Notes: generated from the sequence alone by a model not told the origin. Positions 52,027 through 61,501 are shown, numbered from the stretch's first letter. The stretch: 64,000 bases of DNA from Jannaschia sp. Os4 (GCF_016820245.1 NZ_JAFCAR010000005.1:248001-312000); one strand, 5' to 3'. Translations and numbers: made by a program.

Positions 52027-53973
52027 GCGATACCGCTGGAAGCCGTCCTCGGTCACCTCCATCGGCTCCAGCGTCACGCCGGGCACTCCGTCCGCATAGG
52101 CCGCGCCGCCCGGCCCCGTGTCGAACAGGACCGAGGCCCCGTCCATCGGCGCGAAGGTCCAGTTGCCGTCCGCCGAGGGGCTGATCGTCCCCTGCTCGAC
52201 GATGTAGCGGACGATCACGTCGCGGTTCGTGTCCGGCGCCTCGAGGATGATGGTCGAGCCGTCCGCGCCGGGGAAGCTGCCGCCGCCCGAGGCGCGGTAG
52301 TTGTTGGTGGCGATCACGAACTCCGCCTCCGGGTCCAGCGGCGCGCCCTCGTACATGAGGTCGACGATCCGGCTCGCGTCCGGGTTCACCACCGCCCCCT
52401 CGCGGTCGAACCGCGCGGGCTGGGCGAGGTCGATCCTGTAGGTCACGCCGTCGATGACGTCGAAGTTGTAGGAGGGGAAGTCCGGGTTCAGCAGCACCTG
52501 GTCCGCCGCGCCCGCGGCCTCGATCTGGTTGAACATGCCGGCCGAGCGCTCGAGCCAGTCCTTCACCTGCGCCCCGGTCACGCGCACCGCGCGCACCGTG
52601 TTGGGATAGAGGTAGAGGTCGGCCACGTCCCCGATCGACACGTCGCCCGCCGCCACGTCGGTGTAGTACTCCGCGCCGCCGCGCCCGCCCGCCTTGAACG
52701 GCGCCGCCGCCGACAGGATGGGCAGCCCCTCGTGCTCCGTCCCGGCGAGCAGTTGCTCGACGTACCACTTCTGCGCCTGGCTCACGATCTGCACCGAGGG
52801 ATCGTCGGCCACGAGCGCGAAGTAGGAGTGCAGCGGCGCGTCCGTCTCGCCCACCGGGCGGCGGACGTAGGCGAGCGTCGCCTCGTGGGCCTCCTCCGTG
52901 GCGGCGAGCACCTCCGCGTCGCTCTCGACCAGCGCGGTCCACGAGCGGTCCTCCTCGCGCCGCGCGATCGGACGCAGCTCCTGCGTGGACGAGACGATCC
53001 GCCAGCCCCCGCCGTCGCGCTCCAGCAGCAGGTCGATGAGGCCCATGTGGCTGCCCCAGAAGCCGGGCATCACGGCGGGCTTGCCGTGGATCAGGCCCGC
53101 GCCCGCATCGACGTTGGGGATGTCCGCGTAGGCGTCGCCCGGGAACTCCCGGTGGTGGTGCCCCGTCAGCACCGCGTCGATGCCCGCCACGGCGGCGAGG
53201 GGGACGGAGGCGTTCTCCATCATGTCCTCGCGCTCCGCGGGGCCAATGCCGGAGTGCGACAGCGCGATCACGATGTCCGCGCCCTCCTCCTTCATCTGCG
53301 GCACCAGCGCCTCGGCGGTGGCGACGATGTCGCGCACCTGCACGTTGCCCTCGAGATGGCGGCGGTCCCACGTCATGATCTGCGGCGGCGTGAAGCCGAT
53401 GATCCCGATGCGGATCGGGTGCTCCTCGCCCGCGCCGTCGGTCAGCGTCCGGTCGAGGATCGCGTAGGGCGGCACGAGGGTCGCGTCCTCGGCTGGGGTC
53501 GCGCCCTGCTCGGTCGCGACGTTGGCGAGCACCACGGGGAAGCCCGCCCCCGCGAGCGCCTTCATCAGGAAGTCGAGCCCGTAGTTGAACTCGTGGTTGC
53601 CGATGGTCGCCCCGTCGAAGCCCACCGCGTTCATCGCTTGGATCACCGGGTGGAGGTCGCCCTCCCGCATGCCCCGCTCGTAGGCCACCCAGTCGCCCAT
53701 CGGGTTGCCCTGCAGGAAGTCGCCGTTGTCGAGCACGAGGCTGTTGCCCGCCTCGGCGCGCACCTGCTCGATGAGCGAGGCGGTGCGCGCCAGCCCCACC
53801 GTGTCGACCTCGCGGTCGCCGTAGTAGTCGTAGGGCCAGACGTGGACGTGCAGGTCGGTCGTCTCGGCGATGCGGAGATGCGCTTGGTTGGCCTGCGCGC
53901 GGGCGGCGAAGGGGTGGACGGCGAGCAGCGAGGCGGCGCCGGTCGTGGCGAGCAGGGTGCGGCGGGTGAGCAT
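52015..53973 (-). CDS. cpdB: 2',3'-cyclic-nucleotide 2'-phosphodiesterase/3'-nucleotidase, periplasmic
   Basis: This 652-residue enzyme hydrolyses 2',3'-cyclic nucleotides and 3'-nucleotides in the periplasm. The N-terminus has a twin-arginine-like signal (LTRRTLLATTGAASLLAV). Metallophosphatase motifs are ETTDLHVHVWPYDYYGD near 37, LDNGDFLQGNP near 80, GATIGNHEFNYGLDFL near 120, and VLTGHHHREFPG near 236. The C-terminal nucleotide-binding domain includes YLYPNTVRAVRVTGAQVKDW near 452. Length is standard. It recycles RNA-derived nucleotides as phosphate source. Confidence 0.95.
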   Translation of the reverse strand: MLTRRTLLATTGAASLLAVHPFAARAQANQAHLRIAETTDLHVHVWPYDYYGDREVDTVGLARTASLIEQVRAEAGNSLVLDNGDFLQGNPMGDWVAYERGMREGDLHPVIQAMNAVGFDGATIGNHEFNYGLDFLMKALAGAGFPVVLANVATEQGATPAEDATLVPPYAILDRTLTDGAGEEHPIRIGIIGFTPPQIMTWDRRHLEGNVQVRDIVATAEALVPQMKEEGADIVIALSHSGIGPAEREDMMENASVPLAAVAGIDAVLTGHHHREFPGDAYADIPNVDAGAGLIHGKPAVMPGFWGSHMGLIDLLLERDGGGWRIVSSTQELRPIARREEDRSWTALVESDAEVLAATEEAHEATLAYVRRPVGETDAPLHSYFALVADDPSVQIVSQAQKWYVEQLLAGTEHEGLPILSAAAPFKAGGRGGAEYYTDVAAGDVSIGDVADLYLYPNTVRAVRVTGAQVKDWLERSAGMFNQIEAAGAADQVLLNPDFPSYNFDVIDGVTYRIDLAQPARFDREGAVVNPDASRIVDLMYEGAPLDPEAEFVIATNNYRASGGGSFPGADGSTIILEAPDTNRDVIVRYIVEQGTISPSADGNWTFAPMDGASVLFDTGPGGAAYADGVPGVTLEPMEVTEDGFQRYRLAL

Positions 53974-54121
53974 GGCAGGTCTCCTCTGGGTCGCCCCCAC
54001 CTGACACCGAAAGATGACGCCGGGGCAACGCCTTCGCCCGTCCGGGCCGCCCGCCCGCCCCCCGCCGCCCAATCGGCGGGCAGGGCTTGCCGCCGCCGCC
54101 CGCGCGCCTAACCTCCGGCCC

Positions 54122-54715
54122 ATGCCCGCCGCCACCCGGACCTTCGCCCTCCGCCTCGCCGCCTTGGGCGGCTTCGTCGCGATCCTCTGGATCGTGCAGG
54201 CCCTGAACTGGCTGACGGGGTATTCGCTGAACCCGGCCTTCGGCCTCATCCCGCGCGAGGCGGAGGGGCTCGACGGGATCGTCGCCATGCCGCTCCTCCA
54301 CGGGGGCTTCGGCCACCTCATGTCCAACACGCCGCCGCTGCTCGTGATGGGCGCGCTCCTCTCGGCCACGGCCACCCGCGCCCTCGTCGCGGTCAACGCG
54401 ATCATCGTCGCGGCCGGTGGGGCGCTCGTCTGGCTCTTCGGCTCGGCGGCCATCCACGTGGGCGCCTCCGGCCTCGTCTTCGGCTGGTTCGGCTTCCTCG
54501 TCGCCCGCGGGCTCGTCGACCGCTCCCCCGTCACGCTCGCCGCCGCCGCGCTGGTGGGCGTCCTCTACGGCGCGATCATCTGGGGCGTCCTGCCGGGCCG
54601 TCCGGGCGTCTCGTGGGAGGCGCACCTCTTCGGCGCGCTGGCGGGCGTCGCGGCGGCGGTCGTCGTGCGGAGCCGGGTGCACGCGCCGCGGGTGGAGGGG
54701 GTGGAGCGGGGGTAG
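54122..54715 (+). CDS. Rhomboid-family intramembrane serine protease
   Basis: This 197-residue inner-membrane protease has six hydrophobic segments. The catalytic serine is S116 in HVGASGLVFGW (GxSG) and the histidine is H168 in WEAHLFGALAG. The HGGFGHLMSNTPPLLVMG segment near 60-77 provides the H-x3-N oxyanion element (N69). Length is short for the family, meaning no soluble N-terminal domain. The ATG at 54122 has a modest ribosome site. Substrates are unknown. Confidence 0.9.
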   Translation: MPAATRTFALRLAALGGFVAILWIVQALNWLTGYSLNPAFGLIPREAEGLDGIVAMPLLHGGFGHLMSNTPPLLVMGALLSATATRALVAVNAIIVAAGGALVWLFGSAAIHVGASGLVFGWFGFLVARGLVDRSPVTLAAAALVGVLYGAIIWGVLPGRPGVSWEAHLFGALAGVAAAVVVRSRVHAPRVEGVERG

Positions 54716-54735
54716 GGGAGGATGCCACCTCCGTC

Positions 54736-55212
54736 CTACGAGGCATTGGCGGGGAGCCGGTAGAACAGGTCCGGTCCGTCTTCACGCACAGGCTCGAACC
54801 CGAGGCGGTCGAGCAGCGCGCGGGAGCGTCGGTTCCCGCGTTCCGTGTCCGCCACGACGCGCCGGACGGCCGGATCGGACCGCAACTCGATCAGGGTCAG
54901 GCGGCACGCCTCGTAGCCGACCGAGTGGCCCCACGCTTCAGGATGCAGGACGTAGGCGAGATCGGCGTCTCCCCCGCCGTCGATCGTGGCCTGCGTGTAC
55001 CCGACGATCACCTTCCCGTCGAACACCGTCCAGTTGCGCCACGTCTCGCCGCTGCCGGACGGTGCCACCTCGGCCAGACGGGCGATGCGGTCGCGCACCG
55101 CTTCGACGGTCGAGGGCGGTCGCTCATCCAAGAACGCGTAGCTCCGCTCGTCGGATAGCGCGGTGAAGAGGCCCGGTGCGTGGCCGGGGGACTGTGGTTC
55201 GATGCGGACCAT
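54736..55212 (-). CDS. GNAT-family N-acetyltransferase
   Basis: This 158-residue acetyltransferase of the RimJ/RimL-like type has LFTALSDERSYAFLDERPPS near 15, a core acyl-CoA site around HPEAWGHSVGYEACRLTLIE near 91, and VVADTERGNRRSRALLDRLG near 118. The substrate is unknown. The chosen start is the ATG at 55212, the first Met of the folded domain (MVRIEPQSPGH). Convergent with the rhomboid gene, 20 nt apart. Confidence 0.85.
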   Translation of the reverse strand: MVRIEPQSPGHAPGLFTALSDERSYAFLDERPPSTVEAVRDRIARLAEVAPSGSGETWRNWTVFDGKVIVGYTQATIDGGGDADLAYVLHPEAWGHSVGYEACRLTLIELRSDPAVRRVVADTERGNRRSRALLDRLGFEPVREDGPDLFYRLPANAS

Positions 55213-55362
55213 GGGACCGATGGCTATGGCAAGCGGCGCGCCGATGCACGGACGTGGACGGTCGCGCCCTTGCGTCGGCGCGCAGCCGCGAGCCCCGCGC
55301 CTTCGTCTGGCCTGCCCGTCACCCGGCCACAGGTCTGCCGGGGCGGGACCTGCGCGCTGCCG

Positions 55363-55395
55363 AACGAAGAAGGGCCGCCCCACCCGGGACGGCCC
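55363..55395 (-). terminator. Rho-independent terminator of rpsF-rpsR-rplI
   Basis: Read leftward, GGGCCGTCCC and GGGGCGGCCC pair over ten bases (one G-T) around GGGT, followed by TTCTTCGTT. It starts about 25 nt after the rplI stop. Confidence 0.85.
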
Positions 55396-55420
55396 CTCGT
55401 CTCTTCGACCGAACCGAGGC

Positions 55421-56050
55421 TCACACCTCCGGCTGGTCGTCCACGTCGCTGCGGCTCTCAGGCGTCTCCACCTCGAGATCGGAGTCCTCGGAGGCCGCCG
55501 TGCCGATGTCGTCGAACAGCTCGGCGATCTCGAACTCGGCCTGCGCCTCTTCCTCGGCGGCCAGCTCCTGGATCGACTTGCCGGCGGCCTGAAGCTCGGC
55601 TTCCTCGGAGGACCGCGCCACGTTCAGCGTGATCTCCGTCTCGACCTCGGGGTGCAGGACCACGGTCACGCCGTGCAGGCCCAGCTCCTTGATCGGGGCC
55701 TTCAGCGCCACTTGGCGGCGCTCCAGCTTGAACCCGTTCTCCTGTGCCACCTCGACCGCGTCGCGGGTCGAGACCGAGCCGTAGAGCGAGCCGGCGTCGG
55801 AGGCCTGCCGGATGACCACGAACTGCTGGCCCTCCAAGCGCGAGGCCATCGCCTCGGCCTCCTTCTTGGACTCGAGGTTGTCGGCCTCCAGTTGCGACTT
55901 GCGGCCCTCGAAGGCCTGCACGTTCGCGTCCGACGCCGTCAGCGCCTTGCCCTGCGGCAGCAGGAAGTTGCGCGCGTAGCCGGGCTTGACGTCGACGACG
56001 TCGCCCATCTGGCCCAGCTTGGCCACGCGCTCCAGTAGGATCACTTGCAT
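55421..56050 (-). CDS. rplI: 50S ribosomal protein L9
   Basis: This ribosomal protein has 209 residues, longer than the usual 150. The N-terminal domain is normal ([33 protein letters not shown]), as is the long helix ([20 protein letters not shown]) and the 23S-binding domain. The C-terminal extension from about 155 to 209 is very acidic ([20 protein letters not shown] onward), as is common in Rhodobacteraceae. Third gene of the rpsF-rpsR-rplI operon, 10 nt after rpsR. Confidence 0.97.
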   Translation of the reverse strand: MQVILLERVAKLGQMGDVVDVKPGYARNFLLPQGKALTASDANVQAFEGRKSQLEADNLESKKEAEAMASRLEGQQFVVIRQASDAGSLYGSVSTRDAVEVAQENGFKLERRQVALKAPIKELGLHGVTVVLHPEVETEITLNVARSSEEAELQAAGKSIQELAAEEEAQAEFEIAELFDDIGTAASEDSDLEVETPESRSDVDDQPEV

Positions 56051-56060
56051 CGCATGGTCC

Positions 56061-56288
56061 TCACTTCACGGCGTAGGGCAGGAGCGCGAGGAAGCGCGCG
56101 CGCTTGATGGCGCGGGCCAGCTTGCGCTGGTTCTTCGCGCCCACGGCGGTGATGCGCGAGGGCACGATCTTGCCGCGCTCGCTGACGTAGCGCTGCAGGG
56201 TCCGCGTGTCCTTGTAGTCGATCTTCGGCGCGTTGGGGCCGACGAACGGGTCCGTCTTGCGGCGACGGAAGAAGGGCTTGGCTGCCAT
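56061..56288 (-). CDS. rpsR: 30S ribosomal protein S18
   Basis: This 75-residue protein binds 16S rRNA with S6. The conserved [20 protein letters not shown] and [20 protein letters not shown] stretches are intact. Length is standard. It lies 12 nt after rpsF. Confidence 0.98.
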   Translation of the reverse strand: MAAKPFFRRRKTDPFVGPNAPKIDYKDTRTLQRYVSERGKIVPSRITAVGAKNQRKLARAIKRARFLALLPYAVK

Positions 56289-56300
56289 GATCTTGTCTCC

Positions 56301-56663
56301 TCAGCGCCGGTCGTCGCGGCGGCGGCGGTCGTCCCGCTCGTCGCGCTTCTGCATCTGGACGGACGGGCCTTCCTCGTGCTCGTCCACCTTGATCGTCAGC
56401 ACGCGCATGACGTCGTCGTGCAGCCGGGCGAGGCGCTCCATCTCCTGCACGGCGGCCGAGGGCGCGTCGGTGCGGAAGAAGCTGTAGTGCCCCTTGCGGT
56501 TCTTGTTGATCTTGTAGGCCATCGTCTTGACGCCCCAGTACTCGACGTCGACGACCGAGCCGCCGTTGTCGGTCAGGACCGCCGAGAAGTGGTCGTTCAG
56601 ACCCTCGGCCTGCGCGTTGGACAGATCCTGGCGCGCGATCATCACATGCTCGTAGAGCGGCAT
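56301..56663 (-). CDS. rpsF: 30S ribosomal protein S6
   Basis: This 120-residue ribosomal protein begins MPLYEHVMIARQDLSNAQAE; YWGVKTMAYKINKNRKGHYS is diagnostic. The C-terminus is a charged Arg/Asp tail (KRDERDDRRRRDDRR), typical for alphaproteobacteria. I used the internal ATG at 56663 as S6 proteins start there; a start four codons earlier is also possible. A candidate promoter and a 93-nt leader precede it. Confidence 0.97.
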   Translation of the reverse strand: MPLYEHVMIARQDLSNAQAEGLNDHFSAVLTDNGGSVVDVEYWGVKTMAYKINKNRKGHYSFFRTDAPSAAVQEMERLARLHDDVMRVLTIKVDEHEEGPSVQMQKRDERDDRRRRDDRR

Positions 56664-56762
56664 GCATGTCTCCATGACATGGCGGCTTCAAAGCTCCGGC
56701 TCTTGGCCCGCCCCCGGAGCACGAGGGGCCGCGCGGTTGAATGCGTTCGGCGGGACGTCGGG

Positions 56763-56790
56763 CGTATAGCGATGCCGCGCCCGCGCGCAA
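56763..56790 (-). promoter_or_regulatory. Candidate promoter of the rpsF operon
   Basis: Read leftward, TTGCGC (56785-56790) and TATACG (56763-56768) are 16 bp apart. Transcription would begin near 56756, giving a leader of about 93 nt with GC-rich inverted segments (GGCCC/GGGCC) that could hold an S6:S18-binding structure. Confidence 0.45.
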
Positions 56791-57038
56791 GTGGGTGGGC
56801 GCGTGCGCGGGGCCCCGCCGGGCCGGGGCGGCGCGGTGCGCGGGCCGCCGCGCACCCGTCGGCGGAGGATCGTCGCGATCGGCGGGGGCCTGCGCGCCGG
56901 ACCGCGCCCCGCGCCCGCCCCGATGCGGCCACATACGGGCGCGACTAGCTCGGGGGCCGAACCGGCGGGCGCGCTCCTCCGCGCCCGTCCCCAAGGACCG
57001 AGATGACGCCGCGCGGCGCGGCGGGGAAAGGTGACCGG
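56791..57038. other. Divergent spacer between rpsF and the CAP-RTX gene
   Basis: This is the upstream half of the 375-nt non-coding stretch. It is very GC-rich, with several CCGCGC and GGCGCG runs, and no gene, tRNA or clear plus-strand promoter was seen. The CAP-RTX ribosome site GGGGAAAGG is at its right end. Confidence 0.5.
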
Positions 57039-57986
57039 ATGTCGACGGCGGACCAATTCGAGCGCGAGATGCTCGACCTCATCAACGCGGACCGGGCCCG
57101 GTTCGGGCTCGACCCCCTGCAGCTGGAGCAGAACCTCAACGCCTCCGCCGAGGCGCATTCGGAGTGGATGCTGCGGACCGACACGTTCTCGCACACGGGC
57201 GTCGGCGGCTCCTCCGCGACCGAGCGCATGGCCGACGCGGGCTTCGACTTCTCGAACGGATGGCGCTCCGCCGAGAACATCGCCGTCCAGAGCGAGCGCG
57301 GGCCCGGCGGCATCTCGGACGACGTGGCCGACCTCCACCGGTCGCTGATGGACAGCCCCGGCCACCGGGCCAACCTGCTGAACCCCGACCTCGACTACAT
57401 CGGGATCGGGATCGAGCGGGGCGACTTCGACTTCTCGAGCGGCACCTACGACTCGGTCATCGTGACGCAGAACTTCGCCTCGACCGGCGGCGGGGTGGAC
57501 CTCGACACGGGCGCGCCCGCGGCGGCCGTCCCGGACCCGGCGCCCGAGCCGATCACCGGCGGGCGCGGGGAGGACGTGCTGCGCGGCTCGTCGGACGCCG
57601 ACACGATCGCCGGGCGCGGCGGCGCGGACCGCCTCTACGGCGGCGGGGGGCGCGACGCGCTCTCGGGCAACGGGGGCGCGGACCGCCTCTACGGCGGGAA
57701 CGGCAACGACCGGCTCACCGGGGGCAAGGGGGACGACCTGTTCGTCGGCGGGCGCGGCGCGGACCGCTTCGTCTTCACCCAGAAGGACGACCGCGACGTC
57801 ATCCGCGACTTCGAGGACGACGTCGACACGATCGTGCTGCGCGACTTCGGCCTCGCCGACATCGACGCGCTGGAGGCGCGGGCCACGCAGGCCGGCGACC
57901 ACCTCGAACTGGACTTCGGGGGCGGCGACGTCCTTCGGATCCGCGACGTCACGTTCGATCAGATCGTGGACGACGTCATCCTCTGA
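57039..57986 (+). CDS. CAP (SCP/PR1)-domain protein with C-terminal RTX repeats
   Basis: This 315-residue protein has an N-terminal CAP domain (about 1-150: FEREMLDLINADRARFGLDP, SEWMLRTDTFSHTG, SAENIAVQ, SPGHRANLLNPDLDYIGIGI) and a C-terminal block of RTX calcium-binding nonapeptides near 180-245 (GGRGEDVLRG, GGADRLYGGGGRD, GGNGNDRLTGGKGDD). It has no Sec signal, and the RTX repeats with a C-terminal FDQIVDDVIL tail indicate secretion by a type I system. The start MSTADQF was chosen because AAGG precedes it; an earlier ATG at 57003 would add 12 residues. Confidence 0.9.
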   Translation: MSTADQFEREMLDLINADRARFGLDPLQLEQNLNASAEAHSEWMLRTDTFSHTGVGGSSATERMADAGFDFSNGWRSAENIAVQSERGPGGISDDVADLHRSLMDSPGHRANLLNPDLDYIGIGIERGDFDFSSGTYDSVIVTQNFASTGGGVDLDTGAPAAAVPDPAPEPITGGRGEDVLRGSSDADTIAGRGGADRLYGGGGRDALSGNGGADRLYGGNGNDRLTGGKGDDLFVGGRGADRFVFTQKDDRDVIRDFEDDVDTIVLRDFGLADIDALEARATQAGDHLELDFGGGDVLRIRDVTFDQIVDDVIL

Positions 57987-58101
57987 GGCGTCGGGCGGCG
58001 CGCCGGACCTGCGCGCCGCCGCACACGACCTGTTGAGGGGGCGGGGTCGACGGAATGGGCTATGTCCATCACGTCATCGACACCACCAACCGGAGAGTCC
58101 C

Positions 58102-58680
58102 ATGACCCGTCTGCCCCTGATCGCCGCCGCCGCCCTGCTCGCGGCCGCCCCCGCCCTCGCCGAGCCCGTCACCTACGAGGTCGACGCCTCCCACGCCCAG
58201 ACCCTCTTCAGCTACAACCACCTCGGCTACTCGACGACCTTCGGCATGTTCTCCGGCTGGGAGGGCGAGATCCAGTTCGACGCCGAGGATCCGGCCAACT
58301 CCTCCGTGGACGTCTCCATCCCCGCGTCCGCCATGTTCACCGGATGGGAGCAGCGCGACGCGCACTTCTCCTCGCCCGACTTCCTCGACGCGACCGCCAA
58401 CGACGTGGTCCGCTTCGTGTCCACGGGCATCGAGGTGACCGGCGAGGACACGGCGCTCATCACCGGCGACCTGACCTTGGGCGGCGTGACCAACGAGGTC
58501 GTGCTCGACGCCCGCCTCAACCAGCAGGGCGAGCACCCGCAGTCCGGCGCCCCGTGGCTCGGCTTCGACGCGACCACCACGATCCTGCGCTCGGAGTTCG
58601 ACGCCGGCGCGTTCGCGCCCTTCGTGTCGGACGAGGTCGAGGTGACGGTGTCGATCGAGGCGGGCCAGCCGCAGGCGTGA
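58102..58680 (+). CDS. YceI-family periplasmic lipid-binding protein
   Basis: This 192-residue exported protein has a signal peptide ([20 protein letters not shown]) and a lipocalin-like YceI domain: YEVDASHAQTLFSYNHLGYS near 23, SIPASAMFTGWEQRDAHFSS, FLDATANDVVRFVS, and GDLTLGGVTNEVVLDARLN near 122. The family binds isoprenoid lipids; biological roles vary. A CGGAGAG ribosome site precedes the ATG. No cytochrome b561 partner gene is adjacent. Confidence 0.93.
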   Translation: MTRLPLIAAAALLAAAPALAEPVTYEVDASHAQTLFSYNHLGYSTTFGMFSGWEGEIQFDAEDPANSSVDVSIPASAMFTGWEQRDAHFSSPDFLDATANDVVRFVSTGIEVTGEDTALITGDLTLGGVTNEVVLDARLNQQGEHPQSGAPWLGFDATTTILRSEFDAGAFAPFVSDEVEVTVSIEAGQPQA

Positions 58681-58702
58681 GCCGCGCCCCGTGAAGACCG
58701 GG

Positions 58703-58727
58703 GGCCCCGCGCGGACGCGCCGGGGCC
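58703..58727 (+). terminator. Hairpin after the YceI gene
   Basis: GGCCCCGCGCG and CGCGCCGGGGCC pair with one bulge in the convergent spacer before the glutaryl-CoA dehydrogenase gene. No T-run; weak evidence. Confidence 0.35.
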
Positions 58728-58755
58728 TCCTCCGCCGGCGATCGCCGCGAAGCCC

Positions 58756-59979
58756 TTAGAAGAACGCCTGGAGCCCCGTCTGCGCCCGCCCGAGGATCAG
58801 CGCGTGGACGTCGTGCGTCCCCTCGTAGGTGTTCACCGTCTCGAGGTTCATCATGTGGCGGATCACACCGTACTCCTCGGAGATGCCGTTCCCGCCGTGC
58901 ATGTCCCGCGCCACCCGCGCGATGTCCAAGGCCTTGCCGCAGTTGTTCCGCTTGATGAGCGAGATCATCTCGGGCGCCGCCCGCCCCTCGTCCATCAGCC
59001 GTCCGACCCGCAGGCAGCCCTGGAGGCCGAAGGCGATCTCCGTCTGCATGTCGGCCAGCTTCTTCTGCACCAGCTGCGTCTGCGCCAGCGGCCGCCCGAA
59101 CTGCGTCCGGTCCAGGGTGTACTGCCGCGCCTGATGCCAGCAGGCCTCCGCCGCGCCCATCACGCCCCAGCCGATGCCGTAGCGCGCGCGGTTGAGGCAG
59201 CCGAACGGCCCCTTGAGGCCGGACACGCCGGGCAGCAGCGCGTCCTCGCCCACCTCCACGCCGTCCATGACGATCTCGCCGGTGGTCGAGGCGCGCAGGG
59301 ACTGCTTGCCGCGGATCTTCGGTGCCGACAGCCCGGCCATCCCTTTCTCCAGCACGAAGCCGCGGATCTTGCCGTCATGGGCGTCCGACTTGGCCCACAC
59401 CACGAACACGTCCGCGAAGGGCGCGTTGGAGATCCACATCTTCGCCCCGGAGATCCGGTAGCCGCCATCTACCTTCTCGGCGCGCGTCTTCATGCCCGCC
59501 GGGTCCGACCCCGCATCCGGCTCGGTCAGGCCGAAGCAGCCGATCAGCTCGCCCTTCGCCAGCCCCGGCAGGTACTTCGCCTTCTGCGCCTCCGACCCGT
59601 AGGCATGGATCGGGTACATCACCAGCGAGGACTGCACCGACAGCATCGAGCGGTAGCCGCTGTCGACGCGCTCCACCTCCCGCGCGATCAGCCCGTAGGA
59701 CACGTAGGAGGCGCCCAGCCCGCCGTACTCCTCCGGGATCGTCGCCCCGAGCAGCCCCGCCTCGCCCATCAGCGGGAACAGGTCCGGCGCCTCGGCCTCG
59801 GTCGCGTAGGCCTCCCGCACGATGGGGGCGAGACGGTCGGCGGCGAAGGCCGCAGCCCCGTCGCGGAGCATCCGCTCCTCCTCGGAGAGCTGGTCCTCGA
59901 GGCGGAACGGGTCGGCCCAGTCGAACGGGCCGAGGTCGGGGCCGAAGCCCGCGGCTTGCATCGTGGCGGCGTCTTTCAT
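58756..59979 (-). CDS. gcdH: Glutaryl-CoA dehydrogenase
   Basis: This 407-residue FAD enzyme converts glutaryl-CoA to crotonyl-CoA in lysine and tryptophan degradation. Diagnostic sequences are [19 protein letters not shown] near 107, [20 protein letters not shown] near 150, and the catalytic glutamate in [18 protein letters not shown] near 384. The N-terminus [20 protein letters not shown] is normal for the branch. No lysR-type regulator or CoA-transferase gene is adjacent. Confidence 0.95.
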   Translation of the reverse strand: MKDAATMQAAGFGPDLGPFDWADPFRLEDQLSEEERMLRDGAAAFAADRLAPIVREAYATEAEAPDLFPLMGEAGLLGATIPEEYGGLGASYVSYGLIAREVERVDSGYRSMLSVQSSLVMYPIHAYGSEAQKAKYLPGLAKGELIGCFGLTEPDAGSDPAGMKTRAEKVDGGYRISGAKMWISNAPFADVFVVWAKSDAHDGKIRGFVLEKGMAGLSAPKIRGKQSLRASTTGEIVMDGVEVGEDALLPGVSGLKGPFGCLNRARYGIGWGVMGAAEACWHQARQYTLDRTQFGRPLAQTQLVQKKLADMQTEIAFGLQGCLRVGRLMDEGRAAPEMISLIKRNNCGKALDIARVARDMHGGNGISEEYGVIRHMMNLETVNTYEGTHDVHALILGRAQTGLQAFF

Positions 59980-60074
59980 GGCGTGTCCTCCGGTCCCCGC
60001 CTCCTAGCGCGGCGCCGGGGGGATCGGCAACGCGGGGGGGTGCCGCACGCGCCCGCCGCGTGTAGGCAGGCGGC

Positions 60075-60971
60075 ATGACGTCCTCCATCCCCCTCGACGA
60101 CATCGACGCGGTGCAGGCCGCGCTGGCCGGGGAGGGCTACGTCTGCGGGCGCGACCTCGCCACGGTGACCTTCCTCGCCCTCCGCCTCGGGCGCCCGCTC
60201 TTCCTCGAGGGCGAGGCGGGGACCGGCAAGACGGAGATCGCCAAGGTGCTCGCCGCCGTCCTCGGGCGCCGCCTGATCCGGCTCCAGTGCTACGAGGGAC
60301 TCGACGCCGCCACCGCCGTCTACGAGTGGAACTTCGCCGCGCAGATGGTCGCGATCCGCGCCGCCGAGGCGCGGGGCGAGGCGCCGCCGGACCTGTTCGG
60401 CGACGACTTCCTGATCGCGCGCCCGCTGCTGGAGGCGATGCGGCCCCAGCCCGGCGGCGCGCCCGTCCTGCTGATCGACGAGATCGACCGCGCCGACGCG
60501 CCCTTCGAGGCCTTCCTCCTCGAGGCGCTGTCGGACTTCCAGGTGACCATCCCCGAGCGCGGCCCCGTCCGGGCGCCCGCCCCGCCGGTCGTCGTCCTCA
60601 CGTCCAACCGCACGCGCGAGGTGCACGACGCGCTCAAGCGGCGGTGCCTGTATCACTGGGTCGACTATCCCGGCCACGACCGCGAGATGGCGATCCTCGC
60701 CGCCCGCGCGCCCGACGCCGCCGAGGCGCTGAGCCGCGAGGTGGTGGCCTTCGTCCAGAAGCTGCGGACGGAGGACCTGTTCAAGACGCCGGGCGTCGCG
60801 GAGACGATCGACTGGGCGAAGTGCCTGCTCGCCCTCGACGTGATCGACCTGTCGCCGGAGGTCGTGGCCGACACGCTCGGCGCGCTGCTCAAGTATCAGG
60901 ACGACATCCAGAAGCTGCAGGGGTCGGAGGCGCGGCGCATCCTCGACGAGGTGCGCGCCGAACTGGCGTGA
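60075..60971 (+). CDS. MoxR-family AAA+ ATPase
   Basis: This 298-residue cytoplasmic ATPase has Walker A GEAGTGKT near 47, Walker B LLIDEIDRADAPFEAFLLEA near 135, sensor TSNRTREVHDALKRRC near 176, and a lid domain. MoxR proteins act as chaperones that mature metalloenzymes together with VWA proteins; the VWA gene is 1.2 kb downstream. It resembles CoxD of CO dehydrogenase operons. It overlaps the next gene by GTGA. Confidence 0.92.
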   Translation: MTSSIPLDDIDAVQAALAGEGYVCGRDLATVTFLALRLGRPLFLEGEAGTGKTEIAKVLAAVLGRRLIRLQCYEGLDAATAVYEWNFAAQMVAIRAAEARGEAPPDLFGDDFLIARPLLEAMRPQPGGAPVLLIDEIDRADAPFEAFLLEALSDFQVTIPERGPVRAPAPPVVVLTSNRTREVHDALKRRCLYHWVDYPGHDREMAILAARAPDAAEALSREVVAFVQKLRTEDLFKTPGVAETIDWAKCLLALDVIDLSPEVVADTLGALLKYQDDIQKLQGSEARRILDEVRAELA

Positions 60972-61498
60972 GCCGGGCGCCGCTGGTCCACCTCAACGGC
61001 TGGCCCGGGACGGGGAAGCGCACCGTGGCGCTGGCCCTCGCGGCGCGGATCGGCGCGCGCGTCCTGCACAGCCACCTCGTCCTCGATCCGGCCTCGGCCC
61101 TGTTCGAGCGCGGCACGCCGGAGCGCGCAGCGCTGCGCGAACGGCTGCGCGCCACCCTCTACGAGGCGGCCGTCGGCCTGCCGCCCGAGGTTCCGCTGAT
61201 CGTGACGGACGCGCTCGCCGCCACCGACGCCGGTGCGCCGCTGATCGAGACCACGCTCCACCTCGCCCGCGCCCGCGGCGGCCTGGTGCCCTTCGTCCTC
61301 GAGGTCGGGCCCGAGGAGAACGCGCGGCGGCTGGCCGACCCGGCGCGCGCGGGGACGGGCAAGCTGACCGACCCGTCCGTGCTCGCCGACCTGCGGCGGC
61401 GTCACGCCCTGCTGCGCCTGCCGGGCGCGCGGTCGGTGAACGTCACGGACCTGTCCGCGGAGGCGGCGGCGGATCGCCTCGCCGCGATGCTCGCCTGA
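60968..61498 (+). CDS. P-loop nucleotide kinase-like protein
   Basis: This 176-residue protein starts at GTG inside the MoxR stop. Its P-loop is VHLNGWPGTGKRTVALALAA (GxxGTGKR) at the N-terminus, with ARVLHSHLVLDPASALFERG and VPLIVTDALAATDAG as the Walker B-like segment. It resembles small AAA/shikimate kinase-type proteins, but the substrate is unknown. It lacks the usual lid motif with certainty. Translational coupling to MoxR suggests a joint role. Confidence 0.75.
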   Translation: MSRAPLVHLNGWPGTGKRTVALALAARIGARVLHSHLVLDPASALFERGTPERAALRERLRATLYEAAVGLPPEVPLIVTDALAATDAGAPLIETTLHLARARGGLVPFVLEVGPEENARRLADPARAGTGKLTDPSVLADLRRRHALLRLPGARSVNVTDLSAEAAADRLAAMLA

Positions 61499-61501
61499 GC
61501 G

